Notes: generated from the letters alone by a model not told the origin. Counted from the stretch's first letter, positions 7,950 to 19,766 are shown. The stretch is DNA of 64,000 bases from Didemnitutus sp047777955 (GCF_047777955.1 NZ_CP180537.1:1736001-1800000), one strand, 5' to 3'. Numbers and translations: made by a program.

Positions 7950-9035
7950 ATGCGTTTCGCCCAAGTCACGCTGCAAAACTTCCGCAACCTGCCGCTCGTG
8001 TCCGTGCGGCTGGCGGGGCGGCACAGCTTCCTCGTCGGCGCGAACGGGCAGGGGAAGACGAACTTCCTCGAGGCGCTCGGCTACGTGACGGCGCTGCGGT
8101 CGTTCCGCGCCGCGGAGCCGCGCGCGCTGGTGGCGCTCGGGCAGGCGCAGGCGGGGCTCGGCTTCACCCTCGAGCACGAGCGGTTCGGCGAGTCGAAGCT
8201 GGCGATCGCGTTCGGCGCCGACGACCGCACGGTCGAGTGGGAGCAGGGCCGGGTCACGCGCCTGGCGGACTTCATCGGCCAGTTTCCGACAGTCGTGTTT
8301 TCCTCGCAGGACAACCAGCTGCTGCGCGGCGCGCCGGCGCTGCGGCGCCGCTGGCTCGACCTCACGCTGGCGGCGATGGACGGCGCCTACCTGGCGGCGC
8401 TGCAGGGCTACACGCGCGCCGTGGCGGAGCGGAACATCCTGCTCAAGCACGGCGGGCGCGATGGGGCGCAGCTGACGGCGTTCGAGCGCGAGGCGGCCAC
8501 GCAGGCGGTGCAGCTCGTGGCGGCGCGCGCCGCGGGCGTCGCCGAGCTGAGCGAGCTGTTCCGCGCCGCCCATGCGCGCCTCGTGCCGGAAGGCGAGACC
8601 GCCGCGCTGGTCTACGCGCCCGACACCGCGGCGGCGACGGCGGAGGACTTCGTGGCGCAGCTGGCGAAATCGCGGCCGCGCGACACGCTCCTCAAGTCCA
8701 CCGAGCGCGGCCCGCATCGCGACGACCTCGAGTTCCTCCTGCAGGGGCGCCCGGCGAAGAACTTCGCCTCGGAGGGCCAGCAGCGCTGCCTCGTGATCGC
8801 GCTGCGGCTGGCGCAGGCGGCGTATTTCAAGCGGCACCGCGCGATCGAGCCGGTGCTGCTGTGCGACGACGTGCTGGGCGAGCTCGATCCCGAGCGCCGG
8901 CGGAAATTCTGGGCCTCGCTCGACGGCCAGCCGCAGGTCGTGGCGACCGGCACCGCGCTGCCCGACGCCGAGGCCGGCAGCTGGCAGGTGTTGCGCGTCG
9001 CGGGCGGCCGGATCGAGGAAGGCGGCGCGGCGTGA
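7950..9035 (+). CDS. recF: DNA replication and repair protein RecF
   Basis: A 361-residue SMC-like ATPase that loads RecA at gaps through RecOR. The N-terminus MRFAQVTLQNFRNL is typical. Walker A is GANGQGKTN at about residues 30-38, the ABC signature is SEGQQRCLVIALRLAQA, and Walker B is VLLCDDVLGELD. Also typical are GLGFTLE, the QFPTVVFSSQDNQLLRG segment and RRRWLDL. The usual dnaN/dnaA neighbours are absent. The stop overlaps the GTG start of tauE, so at least these two genes are translationally linked. Confidence 0.95.
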   Translation: MRFAQVTLQNFRNLPLVSVRLAGRHSFLVGANGQGKTNFLEALGYVTALRSFRAAEPRALVALGQAQAGLGFTLEHERFGESKLAIAFGADDRTVEWEQGRVTRLADFIGQFPTVVFSSQDNQLLRGAPALRRRWLDLTLAAMDGAYLAALQGYTRAVAERNILLKHGGRDGAQLTAFEREAATQAVQLVAARAAGVAELSELFRAAHARLVPEGETAALVYAPDTAAATAEDFVAQLAKSRPRDTLLKSTERGPHRDDLEFLLQGRPAKNFASEGQQRCLVIALRLAQAAYFKRHRAIEPVLLCDDVLGELDPERRRKFWASLDGQPQVVATGTALPDAEAGSWQVLRVAGGRIEEGGAA

Positions 9036-9970
9036 GCTTCGAGCCGTGGCAATGGCTGCTGCTCGCGCTGGGCGCGTTCACGGCGGGCTTTTCCAAGACC
9101 GGCATTCCCGGGCTGGGCATCCTGTTCGTAGCCGTGTTCGCGAACCTCATGCCGGCGCGGCAGGCGACGGGCATCGTGCTGCCGCTGCTGATCGTCGGCG
9201 ACGTGTTCGCGGTCGTGAGCTATCGCGCGCACGCGCAGTGGCGGCATCTGGGACGCCTGCTCCTGCCCACGGCGGCGGGCGTGCTGCTGGGCTGGCTGGC
9301 GCTGCGCGTGGCGGACGACCGGCAGACGACCCGCCTGATCGGCGGCTTGCTCGCCGTCATGCTCGCGGTGCATCTCCTGCGCCGGGCCCGGCCGGAGAGC
9401 GCCGAGGCGGCGAGCCACGCGCCGCTGTGGCTCGGCGTGCTCGCGGGCGTGTTCGCCGGGTTCGCGACGCAGGTGGCGAACGCGGCCGGACCGGTGATGA
9501 TGCTCTACCTGCTGGCGATGCGCCTGCCGAAGCTGGAGTTCCTCGGCACCAGCGCGGTGTTCTTCATGGCGGTGAACCTGTTCAAGGTGCCGTTCATGGT
9601 GCAGCTCGGGCTCATCCAGCCCCGCAGCCTGGCCGTCAACCTGTGGCTGGTGCCGGCGGTGATCGCGGGCGCCCTGATCGGGCGCGTGGTGGCGGGGCGG
9701 GTGAACCAGCGCGCCTTCGAGGCGGCGGCGCTGGGGTTGACCGGACTGGCGACGGCGAAGCTGCTTTTCTTTGAGTTGGAGAGACGCGCCGCCCCCGCCA
9801 GACCTCATCTCCGATGGCCCGCGCCAACGTCCGCCAACTCTGGAAAGCCAAGCTCGAGGGCACCCTCGCGCCCCGGGAGTGGCCCGCGGCGCCGACGCTG
9901 CACCGGCCGGCCTTTGCCGGGCGCGTGCTCGGCATCGACCCGTCGCTGCGGGGCACGGGCCTGGCGCTGA
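9032..9970 (+). CDS. TauE/SafE family permease with an aberrant C-terminal tail
   Basis: A sulfite exporter TauE/SafE (DUF81) integral membrane protein of about 8 helices, starting at GTG 9032, which overlaps the recF stop (GTGA). The N-terminal repeat has the family signature GFSKTGIPGLGIL; the second repeat has FATQVANAAGPVMMLYLLA. The substrate is likely a sulfur-containing or small organic anion. The family-like part ends near residue 250 (nucleotide about 9780). The frame stays open to 9970, giving about 60 Arg/Pro/Ala-rich residues that overlap the start of ruvC by 157 bases. An indel near 9770, or real read-through of junk, are both possible. Confidence 0.75.
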   Translation: MSFEPWQWLLLALGAFTAGFSKTGIPGLGILFVAVFANLMPARQATGIVLPLLIVGDVFAVVSYRAHAQWRHLGRLLLPTAAGVLLGWLALRVADDRQTTRLIGGLLAVMLAVHLLRRARPESAEAASHAPLWLGVLAGVFAGFATQVANAAGPVMMLYLLAMRLPKLEFLGTSAVFFMAVNLFKVPFMVQLGLIQPRSLAVNLWLVPAVIAGALIGRVVAGRVNQRAFEAAALGLTGLATAKLLFFELERRAAPARPHLRWPAPTSANSGKPSSRAPSRPGSGPRRRRCTGRPLPGACSASTRRCGARAWR

Positions 9971-10392
9971 TCGAGTTCGCCGCCGGGCGGACGCCGGTGC
10001 TGCTGCGCTGCGAGACCGTGCGCGTGCCGGCGAAGCACCCGATGGCGTTCTGCCTCGGGGAGATTCACCGCGCCGTGACGCGCTTCGTCGGCGACTTCGC
10101 GCCGCGGCACGTGGCGCTCGAGCAGACGATCTACGTGCAGAATTTCCAGACCGCGCAGATCCTCGGCGCCGCGCGCGGCGCGGCGATCGCGGCCGTGGCG
10201 CTGCAGGGCGTCGAGACCTTCGAATATCCGCCGCTGCGCGTGAAGCAGGCGGTGGTGGGCGCGGGCCGGGCGAGCAAGGAGCAGATGGCGCGCACCGTGA
10301 TGGCGCTGCTCGGCCACGGGCGGCCGCTGGCCTTCGACGAGGCCGACGCGGCGGGCGTGGCGCTGTGCCACGCCTTCACCTGGCGCGCGTGA
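9814..10392 (+). CDS. ruvC: Holliday junction resolvase RuvC
   Basis: A 192-residue crossover junction endodeoxyribonuclease. The acidic active site is complete: Asp42 in GIDPSLRGTG, Glu103 in ALEQTIYVQN, and Asp175 and Asp178 in FDEADAAGVALCHAF. Compared with E. coli RuvC (Asp7) there is about 35 residues of N-terminal extension (MARANVRQLWKAKLEGT), probably real because it is protein-like and no better start lies downstream. It follows recF and tauE on the same strand and overlaps the odd tauE tail. ruvA and ruvB are not in the window. Confidence 0.92.
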   Translation: MARANVRQLWKAKLEGTLAPREWPAAPTLHRPAFAGRVLGIDPSLRGTGLALIEFAAGRTPVLLRCETVRVPAKHPMAFCLGEIHRAVTRFVGDFAPRHVALEQTIYVQNFQTAQILGAARGAAIAAVALQGVETFEYPPLRVKQAVVGAGRASKEQMARTVMALLGHGRPLAFDEADAAGVALCHAFTWRA

Positions 10393-10483
10393 CGCCGCGG
10401 GGGCGCTACGCGTGGGTTGGCGAAGCCTCGCCAGCACGCGCTGGTCGCTTGCGCGGCCGGGCGGAATCGCCCAGCGTGGCGGC

Positions 10484-12170
10484 ATGAACGAAACGGGTGC
10501 GCCGTTTGCGGAGCGTGCGTTTCACTTCCGGCCGCGGCTGCTGGAGGTCTGGGGCAGTTATTCCCGGGAGAAGTTCATCGGCGATCTCGGTGCGGGCCTG
10601 ACGGTCGGCATTGTCGCGCTGTCGCTCTGCATCGGCCTCGGCATCTCCTCCGGCGTGTCGCCGGCGGCCGGCCTCTACACCGGCATCATCGGCGGCTTCC
10701 TCGTCTCGGCGCTCGGCGGCACGAAAGTGCAGATCGGCGGACCGGCCGGCGCCTTCGTCGGCCTCGTGGCGCTGATCGTGGCGGAACACGGCCTCTCGAA
10801 TCTCCTGCTCTGCACGATGATGGCGGGCGCGATCCTGTTCGTGATGGGCGCGCTGAAGCTGGGCAACCTGATCAAGTTCATCCCGCACCCGGTGACGACG
10901 GGCTTCACCTGCGGCATTGCCATCACGATCCTGATGACGCAGGTGCGCGCGTTCCTCGGCCTGCAGCTGGAGCACGAGCCGGCGGAGTTCCTGCCCAAGC
11001 TCGGGGCGCTCACGGCGGCGCTGGGGACGGTGCAGTGGCCGACGGTGGCGCTCGGCGTCGGTTCGCTGGCGATTCTCCACTACTGGCCGAAACGTTGGAG
11101 CCGCGTGCCGCCGTCGATCGTGGCCGTGGGGCTCGGCACGGTCGCGGTGGCGGTGTTCCACGTGCCGGCGGAGACGATCGGCACCAAGTTCGGCGGCATT
11201 CCGCGCGGGCTCCCCACGCTGGCGGTGCCGGAGTTCGATCTCGCGCACCTCAGCGGGCTGATCCGGCCGGCGTTCACCATCGCCATGCTCGGCGCGATCG
11301 AAGTCGCTGCTCTCGGCGGTGGTGGCGGACGGCCTGGTGGACGACCGGCACGACTCGAACCAGGAGCTGATGGCGCAGGGCGCGGCGAATTTCGTCAGTC
11401 CGCTCTTCGGCGGCATCCCGGTGACGGGCGTGATCGCGCGCACGGCGACGAACATCCGCGGCGGCGCGCACACGCCGGTGGCGGGCCTCGTGCACGCGGT
11501 GTTCCTGCTCGTGGTGCTGCTGGTGGCGGCGCCGCTGGCCAAGGACGTGCCGCTGGCGGTGCTGGCGGCCGTGCTCGTGGTCGTGGCCATCCGCATGGGC
11601 GAGTGGGAGGAGTTTGCGCTGCTGCACAAGAAGCCGCGCGGCGACTCGGCGGTGTTCCTCGCGACCTTTTCGCTCACCGTGCTCTTCGACCTCACCGTCG
11701 CGGTCGAGGTCGGCATGGTGCTGGCGGCCTTCGCCTTCATCAAGCGCGTGGCCGACACCACGCAGGTGCACGCCATGACCGGCGAGCAGGTGGCGCAAGG
11801 CGGGCAGGGGCACGAGCCGGTGAAGGACGTGCCGCGCGGCGTGATCATCTACCGCGTGTTCGGCGCGCTGCTCTTCGGCTCGGCGGAAAAGCTCGACCGC
11901 ATCATCCGCCGCTCCGGCGGCGAGACCAAGGTCGTGATCCTGCACATGGCGGCGGTGACGGCGATGGACGCCACGGCGCTGAACCGCATCGAGAGCATGC
12001 ACGCGAAGATGAAGCGCCACCGCGAGCACCTGATCCTGAGCGCGCCGCACACGCAGCCCTACTTCATGCTGGAGAAGGCCGGGTTCTTCGACGAGCTCGG
12101 CCGGGACAACGTCTGCGCCGACCTGGAGAGCGCCGTGGCGCGCGCGCGGCAGCTGCTGGCGCGGAAGTGA
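10484..12170 (+). CDS. SulP family anion transporter with STAS domain, frameshifted
   Basis: Inner-membrane SulP/SLC26 transporter (sulfate, bicarbonate or similar anions). The first part, from ATG 10484, has the SulP pattern GLTVGIVALSLCIGLGISSG, GLYTGIIGGFLVSALGG and GGPAGAFVGLVA. Near 11301 the frame breaks: GAIE continues as VAALGG, whereas the next frame continues as SLLSAVVADGLVDDRHDSNQ, exactly as the family expects. Removing one A from the AA at 11301-11302 restores a protein of about 560 residues. The C-terminal STAS domain begins near GVIIYRVFGALLFGSA. It is probably a sequencing insertion rather than a dead gene, because both halves look fully constrained. Confidence 0.85.
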
Positions 12171-12179
12171 GCGCGGCGC

Positions 12180-12908
12180 TCAGGCGGCGCGGTCGGTGCG
12201 GCTGGTTTCCTCCGCGGCGGGCAGCAGACGCAGGCGGCGGCGGACGGGTTTCTCGAACTGCTTGAAGAGCGTGTAGCCCACGCCGCCGACGCCGGTGATG
12301 GCGGCGGGGAAGAGCAGGGTGTCGTAGCCGAAGCGCGCGAAGCCCATGGCGCCGAGGATGCCGCCGCCGAGGAAGCCGGCGAGCAGCACGCCGTAGAGGC
12401 CGATGCGGCGCCAGTCCACCGGTTCGCGCCGCGCGAGCAGGCCGAGCGCGATGCCGAGGTCGGTGACGATGCCGGTCATGTGCGTGGTGCGGATGACGGC
12501 GCCGCTGTAGCTCGTGGCCATCGCGTTCTGCAGGCCGCAGGCCATGGCCGCGAGGTAGTCGCCGGTGATGGCGCCGTGGCGGAGAAAGTAGGTCGCGCCG
12601 AGCAGGAGGCCGGCCTCGACCGCGAGGGCGACGCCGTAGCGGCGTCCGGCCTTGAGCGCGCTCTGGCGGATGATCAGGCCGCTGAGCACGCAGCCGGCGA
12701 AGAAGCAGCCGAGCGTCGAGGCCACGTGGAGCAGGGCGGCGCGGTCCTGGCCCACGAGTCCGATGCCGAGGTTCGAGACCGTGCCCGACATGTGCGAGAT
12801 CGCCTGGTGGTGCGCCCCGAGGAAACCGACGGCGTTGATGCAGCCCGCGCCGCACGCGAGGAGGAAGCCTCCGGCGAGTATCCAGCGCGGTATCGGTTTC
12901 GTGAGCAT
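12180..12908 (-). CDS. DUF1275 (YoaK-like) membrane protein
   Basis: A 242-residue protein of about 6 membrane helices in the DUF1275/YoaK family. Family marks are GCINAVGFLG followed by HMSGTVSNLG in the first half and GLQNAMATSYSGAVIRTTHMTG in the second. Function in the family is unknown. ATG 12908 is chosen; a GTG at 12929 with an abutting GGAGG is an alternative that adds 7 residues. The gene converges on the SulP gene with 9 bases between stops. Confidence 0.85.
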   Translation of the reverse strand: MLTKPIPRWILAGGFLLACGAGCINAVGFLGAHHQAISHMSGTVSNLGIGLVGQDRAALLHVASTLGCFFAGCVLSGLIIRQSALKAGRRYGVALAVEAGLLLGATYFLRHGAITGDYLAAMACGLQNAMATSYSGAVIRTTHMTGIVTDLGIALGLLARREPVDWRRIGLYGVLLAGFLGGGILGAMGFARFGYDTLLFPAAITGVGGVGYTLFKQFEKPVRRRLRLLPAAEETSRTDRAA

Positions 12909-12987
12909 GAAAGCCGACGGAGAAAGCACCTCCCGGGCCGGAGGGGAAACTAATTTTGCGTCCGCCGCGCGCGGGGGCCCCGCAGCC

Positions 12988-15693
<2,706 letters not shown>

Positions 15694-15791
15694 GACGCGG
15701 ACACAGCGCTAGCAGAACGCGGGCCGTTGCCGAGCGCGGAAAGCGGCGCGGTTCCGGCAGGTGTGGCGATTAAGATCCATTTTACCTGGGC

Positions 15792-16838
15792 TCAGACCGG
15801 GCCGGACACCGCGCCGGTCTGCTGCCAGCGCTGCACGCGGCGGGCGAGGAAGTCGATCCAGACGGGCTGGTCATTGAGGCAGGGGATGTGGGTGAACTGC
15901 TCGCCGCCCGCGGCCTTGAAGTCCTCGGCGCCCTCGACGCGGATCTCCTCGAGCGTCTCGAGGCAGTCGGTGACGAAGGCGGGCGTGATCACGACGAGGC
16001 GCTTCTTGCCCTCCTGGGCCAGGCGCTCGAACTCGGCGTCGGTGTAGGGCGAGAGCCAGGGTTCGCCGACGAGGCGCGATTGGAAGGAGATCGACCACTT
16101 GCTCGGCTCGAGGCCGGCGCGCTGGGCGAAGAGCTGCGAGGTGCGCGTGACCTGGGCCTTGTAGCAGGTCTGGTGGATCGGGGAGCAGGAATTGCAGCAG
16201 TCCGCCACGACCTGGCAGTGGGCGTGCGAGCTGTCGGCCTTGGTCAGGTGGCGCACCGGGATGCCGTGGTAGCTGAAGAGGAAGTGGTCGTAGGGCTGCT
16301 GGAGATACGGCCGCGCGCTGGCGACGAGGGCGTCGATGTAGTCGGCGTCGCCGAAGTAGGGCTGCACGAGGTCGAATTGCAGCAGCGGGGCGAGGCGCGC
16401 GGCTTCGCGCTGGACCTTCACGACGACGGTCTCCCAGCTGGACATCGCGTAGTGCGGGTATTGGGGGAACAGCAGCACGCGCGTGACGCCCTGGTTGACG
16501 AGTCCGCGCAGCACGTCGGGGATCGACGGGTTGCCGTAGTTCATCGCGAGCGCGACGGGGATCGAGACCTGCTGCTGCAGCGCGGCCTGGGCCTTCTGGC
16601 TGGTGAGGATCAGCGGCGAGCCCTCGGGCGTCCAAATGCTCTCGTAGGCGTGGGCGGATTTCTTCACCCGGAACGGGATGATGATGCCGTTGACGAGCAG
16701 CTTGCGCAGGAAGGGATTGGCCGGCTTGTCGATCACCCGCTCGTCGCCGAGAAATTCCTGGAGGTAGCGCTTCACGTCGGGGACGGACGTGGAGTCGGGC
16801 GAACCGAGGTTGAGCAGGAGGACGGCGGTCTTGGACAT
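15792..16838 (-). CDS. hemH: Ferrochelatase
   Basis: Inserts Fe2+ into protoporphyrin IX (or coproporphyrin III, depending on pathway). It is 348 residues long and starts MSKTAVLLLNLGSPDS. The catalytic His191 is in FSYHGIPVRH and Glu294 in TDCLETLEEI. A Cys-rich stretch (Cys208, 214, 215, 218 and 225) follows the His; clustered cysteines here could hold an Fe-S cluster, as in some bacterial ferrochelatases, but this is a guess. The other heme gene in the window is hemB at 43207; the two are not linked. The start ATG at 16838 is clear. Confidence 0.93.
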   Translation of the reverse strand: MSKTAVLLLNLGSPDSTSVPDVKRYLQEFLGDERVIDKPANPFLRKLLVNGIIIPFRVKKSAHAYESIWTPEGSPLILTSQKAQAALQQQVSIPVALAMNYGNPSIPDVLRGLVNQGVTRVLLFPQYPHYAMSSWETVVVKVQREAARLAPLLQFDLVQPYFGDADYIDALVASARPYLQQPYDHFLFSYHGIPVRHLTKADSSHAHCQVVADCCNSCSPIHQTCYKAQVTRTSQLFAQRAGLEPSKWSISFQSRLVGEPWLSPYTDAEFERLAQEGKKRLVVITPAFVTDCLETLEEIRVEGAEDFKAAGGEQFTHIPCLNDQPVWIDFLARRVQRWQQTGAVSGPV

Positions 16839-16972
16839 GGTGGGTGGCGGAGCTGACAGGTGGCGTTTTGGCGGGCAAAGTCAACCGGCCGCCAGCGGGC
16901 GCGCGAGGTCGAACAAGCGATGCGCGGGCCGCGCCCGGACGGCGCCCGCGGGGCGGGCGGCGCGGCCGGGAC

Positions 16973-17193
16973 TCAGCGCGCCGCCGGGGCGATCCAGCCC
17001 TGGTTCGCGCGCGCGATGGCGTGGAAATAGATCGCAGTGACGATCTCGATCGACGGCGGCGCGGCGCCGGTGCGGAGGTGGTCCGCCGCGGAAGCGGGGC
17101 CGGCAGCGCGGCGAGCAGCTCGCGGGCGAGCTCGCGGGCGAGTTCCTGTCCCTCGGCGGGAGTCGGCGTGAGCAAGGTCGGACGAGCGTTCAT
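16973..17193 (-). CDS. Small unknown protein downstream of katA, frameshifted
   Basis: Two overlapping frames join into one 73-residue protein if one C is added to the run at 17096-17099. The first frame reads MNARPTLLTPTPAEG then ELARELARELLAALPAP; the second gives ASAADHLRTGAAPPSIEIVT and AIYFHAIARANQGWIAPAAR, with stop TGA at 16973-16975. The second half has convincing amphipathic composition, which argues that it is coded. I do not recognise the family. It lies 78 bases downstream of katA on the same strand, beyond a hairpin, so it may be an accessory of the oxidative stress locus or simply a neighbour. Confidence 0.5.
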
Positions 17194-17212
17194 GTTGATG
17201 CGAGAAAATGAA

Positions 17213-17238
17213 GACAGCGGCGAGGAGGCGCCGCTGTC
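17213..17238 (-). terminator. Hairpin after katA
   Basis: The 9-bp perfect stem GACAGCGGC (17213-17221) and GCCGCTGTC (17230-17238) is followed on the minus strand by a T-rich TTCATTTTCTC. It may end or attenuate the katA transcript before the small downstream gene. Confidence 0.55.
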
Positions 17239-17271
17239 GGATGGAGTGATGGTCGAAAGCGCGGCCGGGTT

Positions 17272-18768
17272 TCAGGCGCCGCCGTGGCCGCCCGCGGGCG
17301 AGCGGCTTTGCGCGACGAACTCGCTGATATCGAGGTTCAGCGCCTGGGCGACGCCGAGGCCGTAGGCCGGATCGGCGCGGAAGAAGTGGCAGATCTGGCG
17401 CAGCTGGATCTCGCGCGGCACGGCGGCCATGTGGCGGGCGATGTTGCCGAAGAGGCGCTGTTTCTGGTCCCGTGTGAAGAGCCGGAAGAGATTGCCCGCC
17501 TGCGTGAAGTCGTCGTTGCCGGCGCGGTGGTTGTAGCGGTCGGCGTCGCCGCTGAGCTTCAGCGGCGGCTCGGCGAAGGCCGGGCACTCCTTCGGGCCGT
17601 TGAGGCTGTTCGGCTCGTAGTTGGGCGCGCCGCCGAAGTTGCCGTCGAAGCGCATGGCGCCGTCGCGCTGGTAGTGCATGACCGGGCAGCGCGGGGCGTT
17701 GACGGGCAGGCTCTGGTAGTTGACGCCGATGCGGTAGCGGTGCGCGTCGGGATAGGAAAAGATGCGCGCCTGGAGCATCTTGTCGGGCGAGTGGCCGATG
17801 CCGGGCACGACGTTCGAGGGCGAGAAGGCGGCCTGCTCGACCTCGGCGAAGTAGTTCTGCGGATTGCGGTTCAGCTCGAGGATGCCGACTTCGATCAGCG
17901 GGTAATCCTGGTGCGGCCAGACCTTCGTGAGGTCGAACGGGTTGACGTGATACGTCGCGGCGTCCTGCTCCGGCATGACCTGCACGCAGAATTTCCAGCG
18001 CGGGAAATTGCCCTGGGCGATGGCGTGGAAGAGGTCGGCCTGGGCGGACTCGCGGTCCGCGCCGACGACGGCGGCGGCTTCGGCGTCGGTGTAGTGGGCG
18101 TGGCCCTGGAGCGACTTGAAGTGGAACTTCACCCAGTAGCGCTCGCCGATGGCGTTGACGAAGGAGTAGGTGTGCGAGCCGTAGCCGTTCAGCTGGCGGT
18201 AATTCCGCGGCAGGCCGCGGTCGCTGAAGAGGATCGTGACCTGGTGCAGCGACTCCGGCGAGAGCGACCAGAAATCCCACGCGGAGGTGGCGTTGCGGAG
18301 GTTGGTCTGCGGGTCGCGCTTCTGGGTGTGGATGAAGTCGGGGAACTTCAGCGGGTCGCGGAGGAAGAAGACCGGGGTGTTGTTGCCGACGATGTCCCAG
18401 TTGCCCTCCTCGGTGTAGACCTTGAGGGCGAAGCCGCGGACGTCGCGCTCGGCGTCGGCCGCGCCGCGCTCGCCCGCGACGGTGGAGAAGCGGAGGAACG
18501 TCTCGGCCCGGGTGCCGACCTTCGCGAAGATCTTCGCGCGCGAGTAGCGCGAGATGTCGTGCGTGATGGTGAGCGTGCCGTAGGCGGCGGAGCCCTTGGC
18601 GTGGACGATGCGCTCGGGGATGCGCTCGCGGTTGAAGTTGGCGAGCTTCTCGAGCAGGTGCCAGTCCTGCAGGAGGGCGGGGCCGCGCGGGCCGGCGGTG
18701 AGGGAGTTCTGGTTGTCGACCACGGGCGCGCCGGTGGTCGTCGTGAGCGGAGGGGCGGATTGGGACAT
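17272..18768 (-). CDS. katA: Monofunctional heme catalase
   Basis: A 498-residue small-subunit (clade 3 type) catalase degrading H2O2. The catalytic His56 is in IVHAKGSAAYG, Asn129 is in DIVGNNTPVFFLRD, and the proximal heme Tyr is in ARIFSYPDAHRYRIG. The length fits the small-subunit class, without the C-terminal flavodoxin-like domain of large catalases. There is no signal peptide, so it is cytoplasmic. It is divergent from oxyR with a 104-base intergenic region that carries an OxyR-type operator, so peroxide induction through OxyR is likely. Confidence 0.95.
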   Translation of the reverse strand: MSQSAPPLTTTTGAPVVDNQNSLTAGPRGPALLQDWHLLEKLANFNRERIPERIVHAKGSAAYGTLTITHDISRYSRAKIFAKVGTRAETFLRFSTVAGERGAADAERDVRGFALKVYTEEGNWDIVGNNTPVFFLRDPLKFPDFIHTQKRDPQTNLRNATSAWDFWSLSPESLHQVTILFSDRGLPRNYRQLNGYGSHTYSFVNAIGERYWVKFHFKSLQGHAHYTDAEAAAVVGADRESAQADLFHAIAQGNFPRWKFCVQVMPEQDAATYHVNPFDLTKVWPHQDYPLIEVGILELNRNPQNYFAEVEQAAFSPSNVVPGIGHSPDKMLQARIFSYPDAHRYRIGVNYQSLPVNAPRCPVMHYQRDGAMRFDGNFGGAPNYEPNSLNGPKECPAFAEPPLKLSGDADRYNHRAGNDDFTQAGNLFRLFTRDQKQRLFGNIARHMAAVPREIQLRQICHFFRADPAYGLGVAQALNLDISEFVAQSRSPAGGHGGA

Positions 18769-18826
18769 GGGAGGAAGGGTGGGGCGCCGGCGTGGACGAC
18801 GCGGGCGGAGATTATCAGCTCGCGCG

Positions 18827-18874
18827 ATAGGCCGGAAATATTAGTTAGGCCTGACAGTAATAGGCATCGACTAT
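18827..18874. promoter_or_regulatory. Putative OxyR operator between katA and oxyR
   Basis: ATAG at 18860-18863 and CTAT at 18871-18874 form the perfect half-operator ATAG-N7-CTAT known for OxyR. A further ATAG at 18827 lies exactly 33 bases (three 11-base steps) upstream, followed at +11 by ATAT (18838), one mismatch from CTAT. The element expected at 18849 is not recognisable. The site also satisfies the LysR T-N11-A rule (18861 and 18873) and overlaps the oxyR ATG, which suggests autoregulation. Confidence 0.65.
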
Positions 18875-19742
18875 GGAAACCCACCAGCTCCGCTACTTCC
18901 TCGCCGTGGCGCGCACGCGGAACTTCAGCCGTGCGGCCGAGCAGTGCCGCGTGGCGCAGCCCTCGCTCAGCCAGCAGATCCGGAAGCTGGAGGGCGAGCT
19001 GGGCGAGCGGCTCTTCGAGCGCTCGACCCGCGAGGTGTCGCTCACTCCGGCGGGCGAGCTCTTCCGCGAGCACGCGGCGCGGGTGATGGAGGAGATGGAG
19101 GAGGCGCGCGAGCGGGTGCGGGAGGTCAGCGGCCTGCTGCGCGGGCGCGTGGTGCTCGGCGCGCTGCCGACCGTCGCGCCCTACTTCCTGCCGGCGCGAC
19201 TGCGGGCTTTCACGAAACGCCACCCTGGCATCGAGGTGGTGGTGCACGAGGACACGACTGCGCAGCTGGTCGAGGGCGTGCTGGCCAAGGAGGTGGACGT
19301 CGCCCTGCTCAGCCTGCCGGTGGAACGCGCCGGACTGGCGGCCGAAGAGTTCTTCGACGAGCCGCTGCTGGTCGCGCTGCCGCGGCGGCATCCGCTGGCC
19401 ACGAAGGCGCGGCTGGCGCTCGACGACCTGGAGAACGAGGCGTTCATCCTGATGAAGGAGGGGCACTGCCTCGCGGGACAGGCGCTGCAGTTCTGCCGCC
19501 TGAACGGCTTCGCGCCGCGCGTGAGCTTCCGCAGTGCGCAGATCGAGACGGTGCTGTCGTTCGTCGCCAGCGGCTGGGGCGTGTCGATCGTGCCGCAGAT
19601 GTCGGCGGTGCGCGGCGTGCCGGGGCTGGTGTTCCGGCCGCTGCCGGGGGTCACGCGCTCGATCGGCGTGGTCTATCGCTCGGGCCGGCCATTGAGCGGC
19701 GCCGCGCGGGCGCTGGTCGCTCACTTGCGCACGGCGGAATGA
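18873..19742 (+). CDS. oxyR: Peroxide-sensing LysR-type regulator OxyR
   Basis: A 289-residue LysR-family regulator with an N-terminal winged HTH (residues 1-60: LRYFLAVARTRNFSRAAEQC and PSLSQQIRKLE). The effector domain has KEGHCLAGQALQFCRLNGF, placing cysteines at residues 199 and 208, the same numbers as the redox pair of E. coli OxyR. That makes assignment to OxyR, rather than a generic LysR protein, well supported. It should sense H2O2 by a Cys199-Cys208 disulfide and activate the divergent katA. Its start codon lies inside the predicted operator. Confidence 0.93.
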   Translation: METHQLRYFLAVARTRNFSRAAEQCRVAQPSLSQQIRKLEGELGERLFERSTREVSLTPAGELFREHAARVMEEMEEARERVREVSGLLRGRVVLGALPTVAPYFLPARLRAFTKRHPGIEVVVHEDTTAQLVEGVLAKEVDVALLSLPVERAGLAAEEFFDEPLLVALPRRHPLATKARLALDDLENEAFILMKEGHCLAGQALQFCRLNGFAPRVSFRSAQIETVLSFVASGWGVSIVPQMSAVRGVPGLVFRPLPGVTRSIGVVYRSGRPLSGAARALVAHLRTAE

Positions 19743-19766
19743 TCGTGCCGATGCGGCGGTGTTCGC

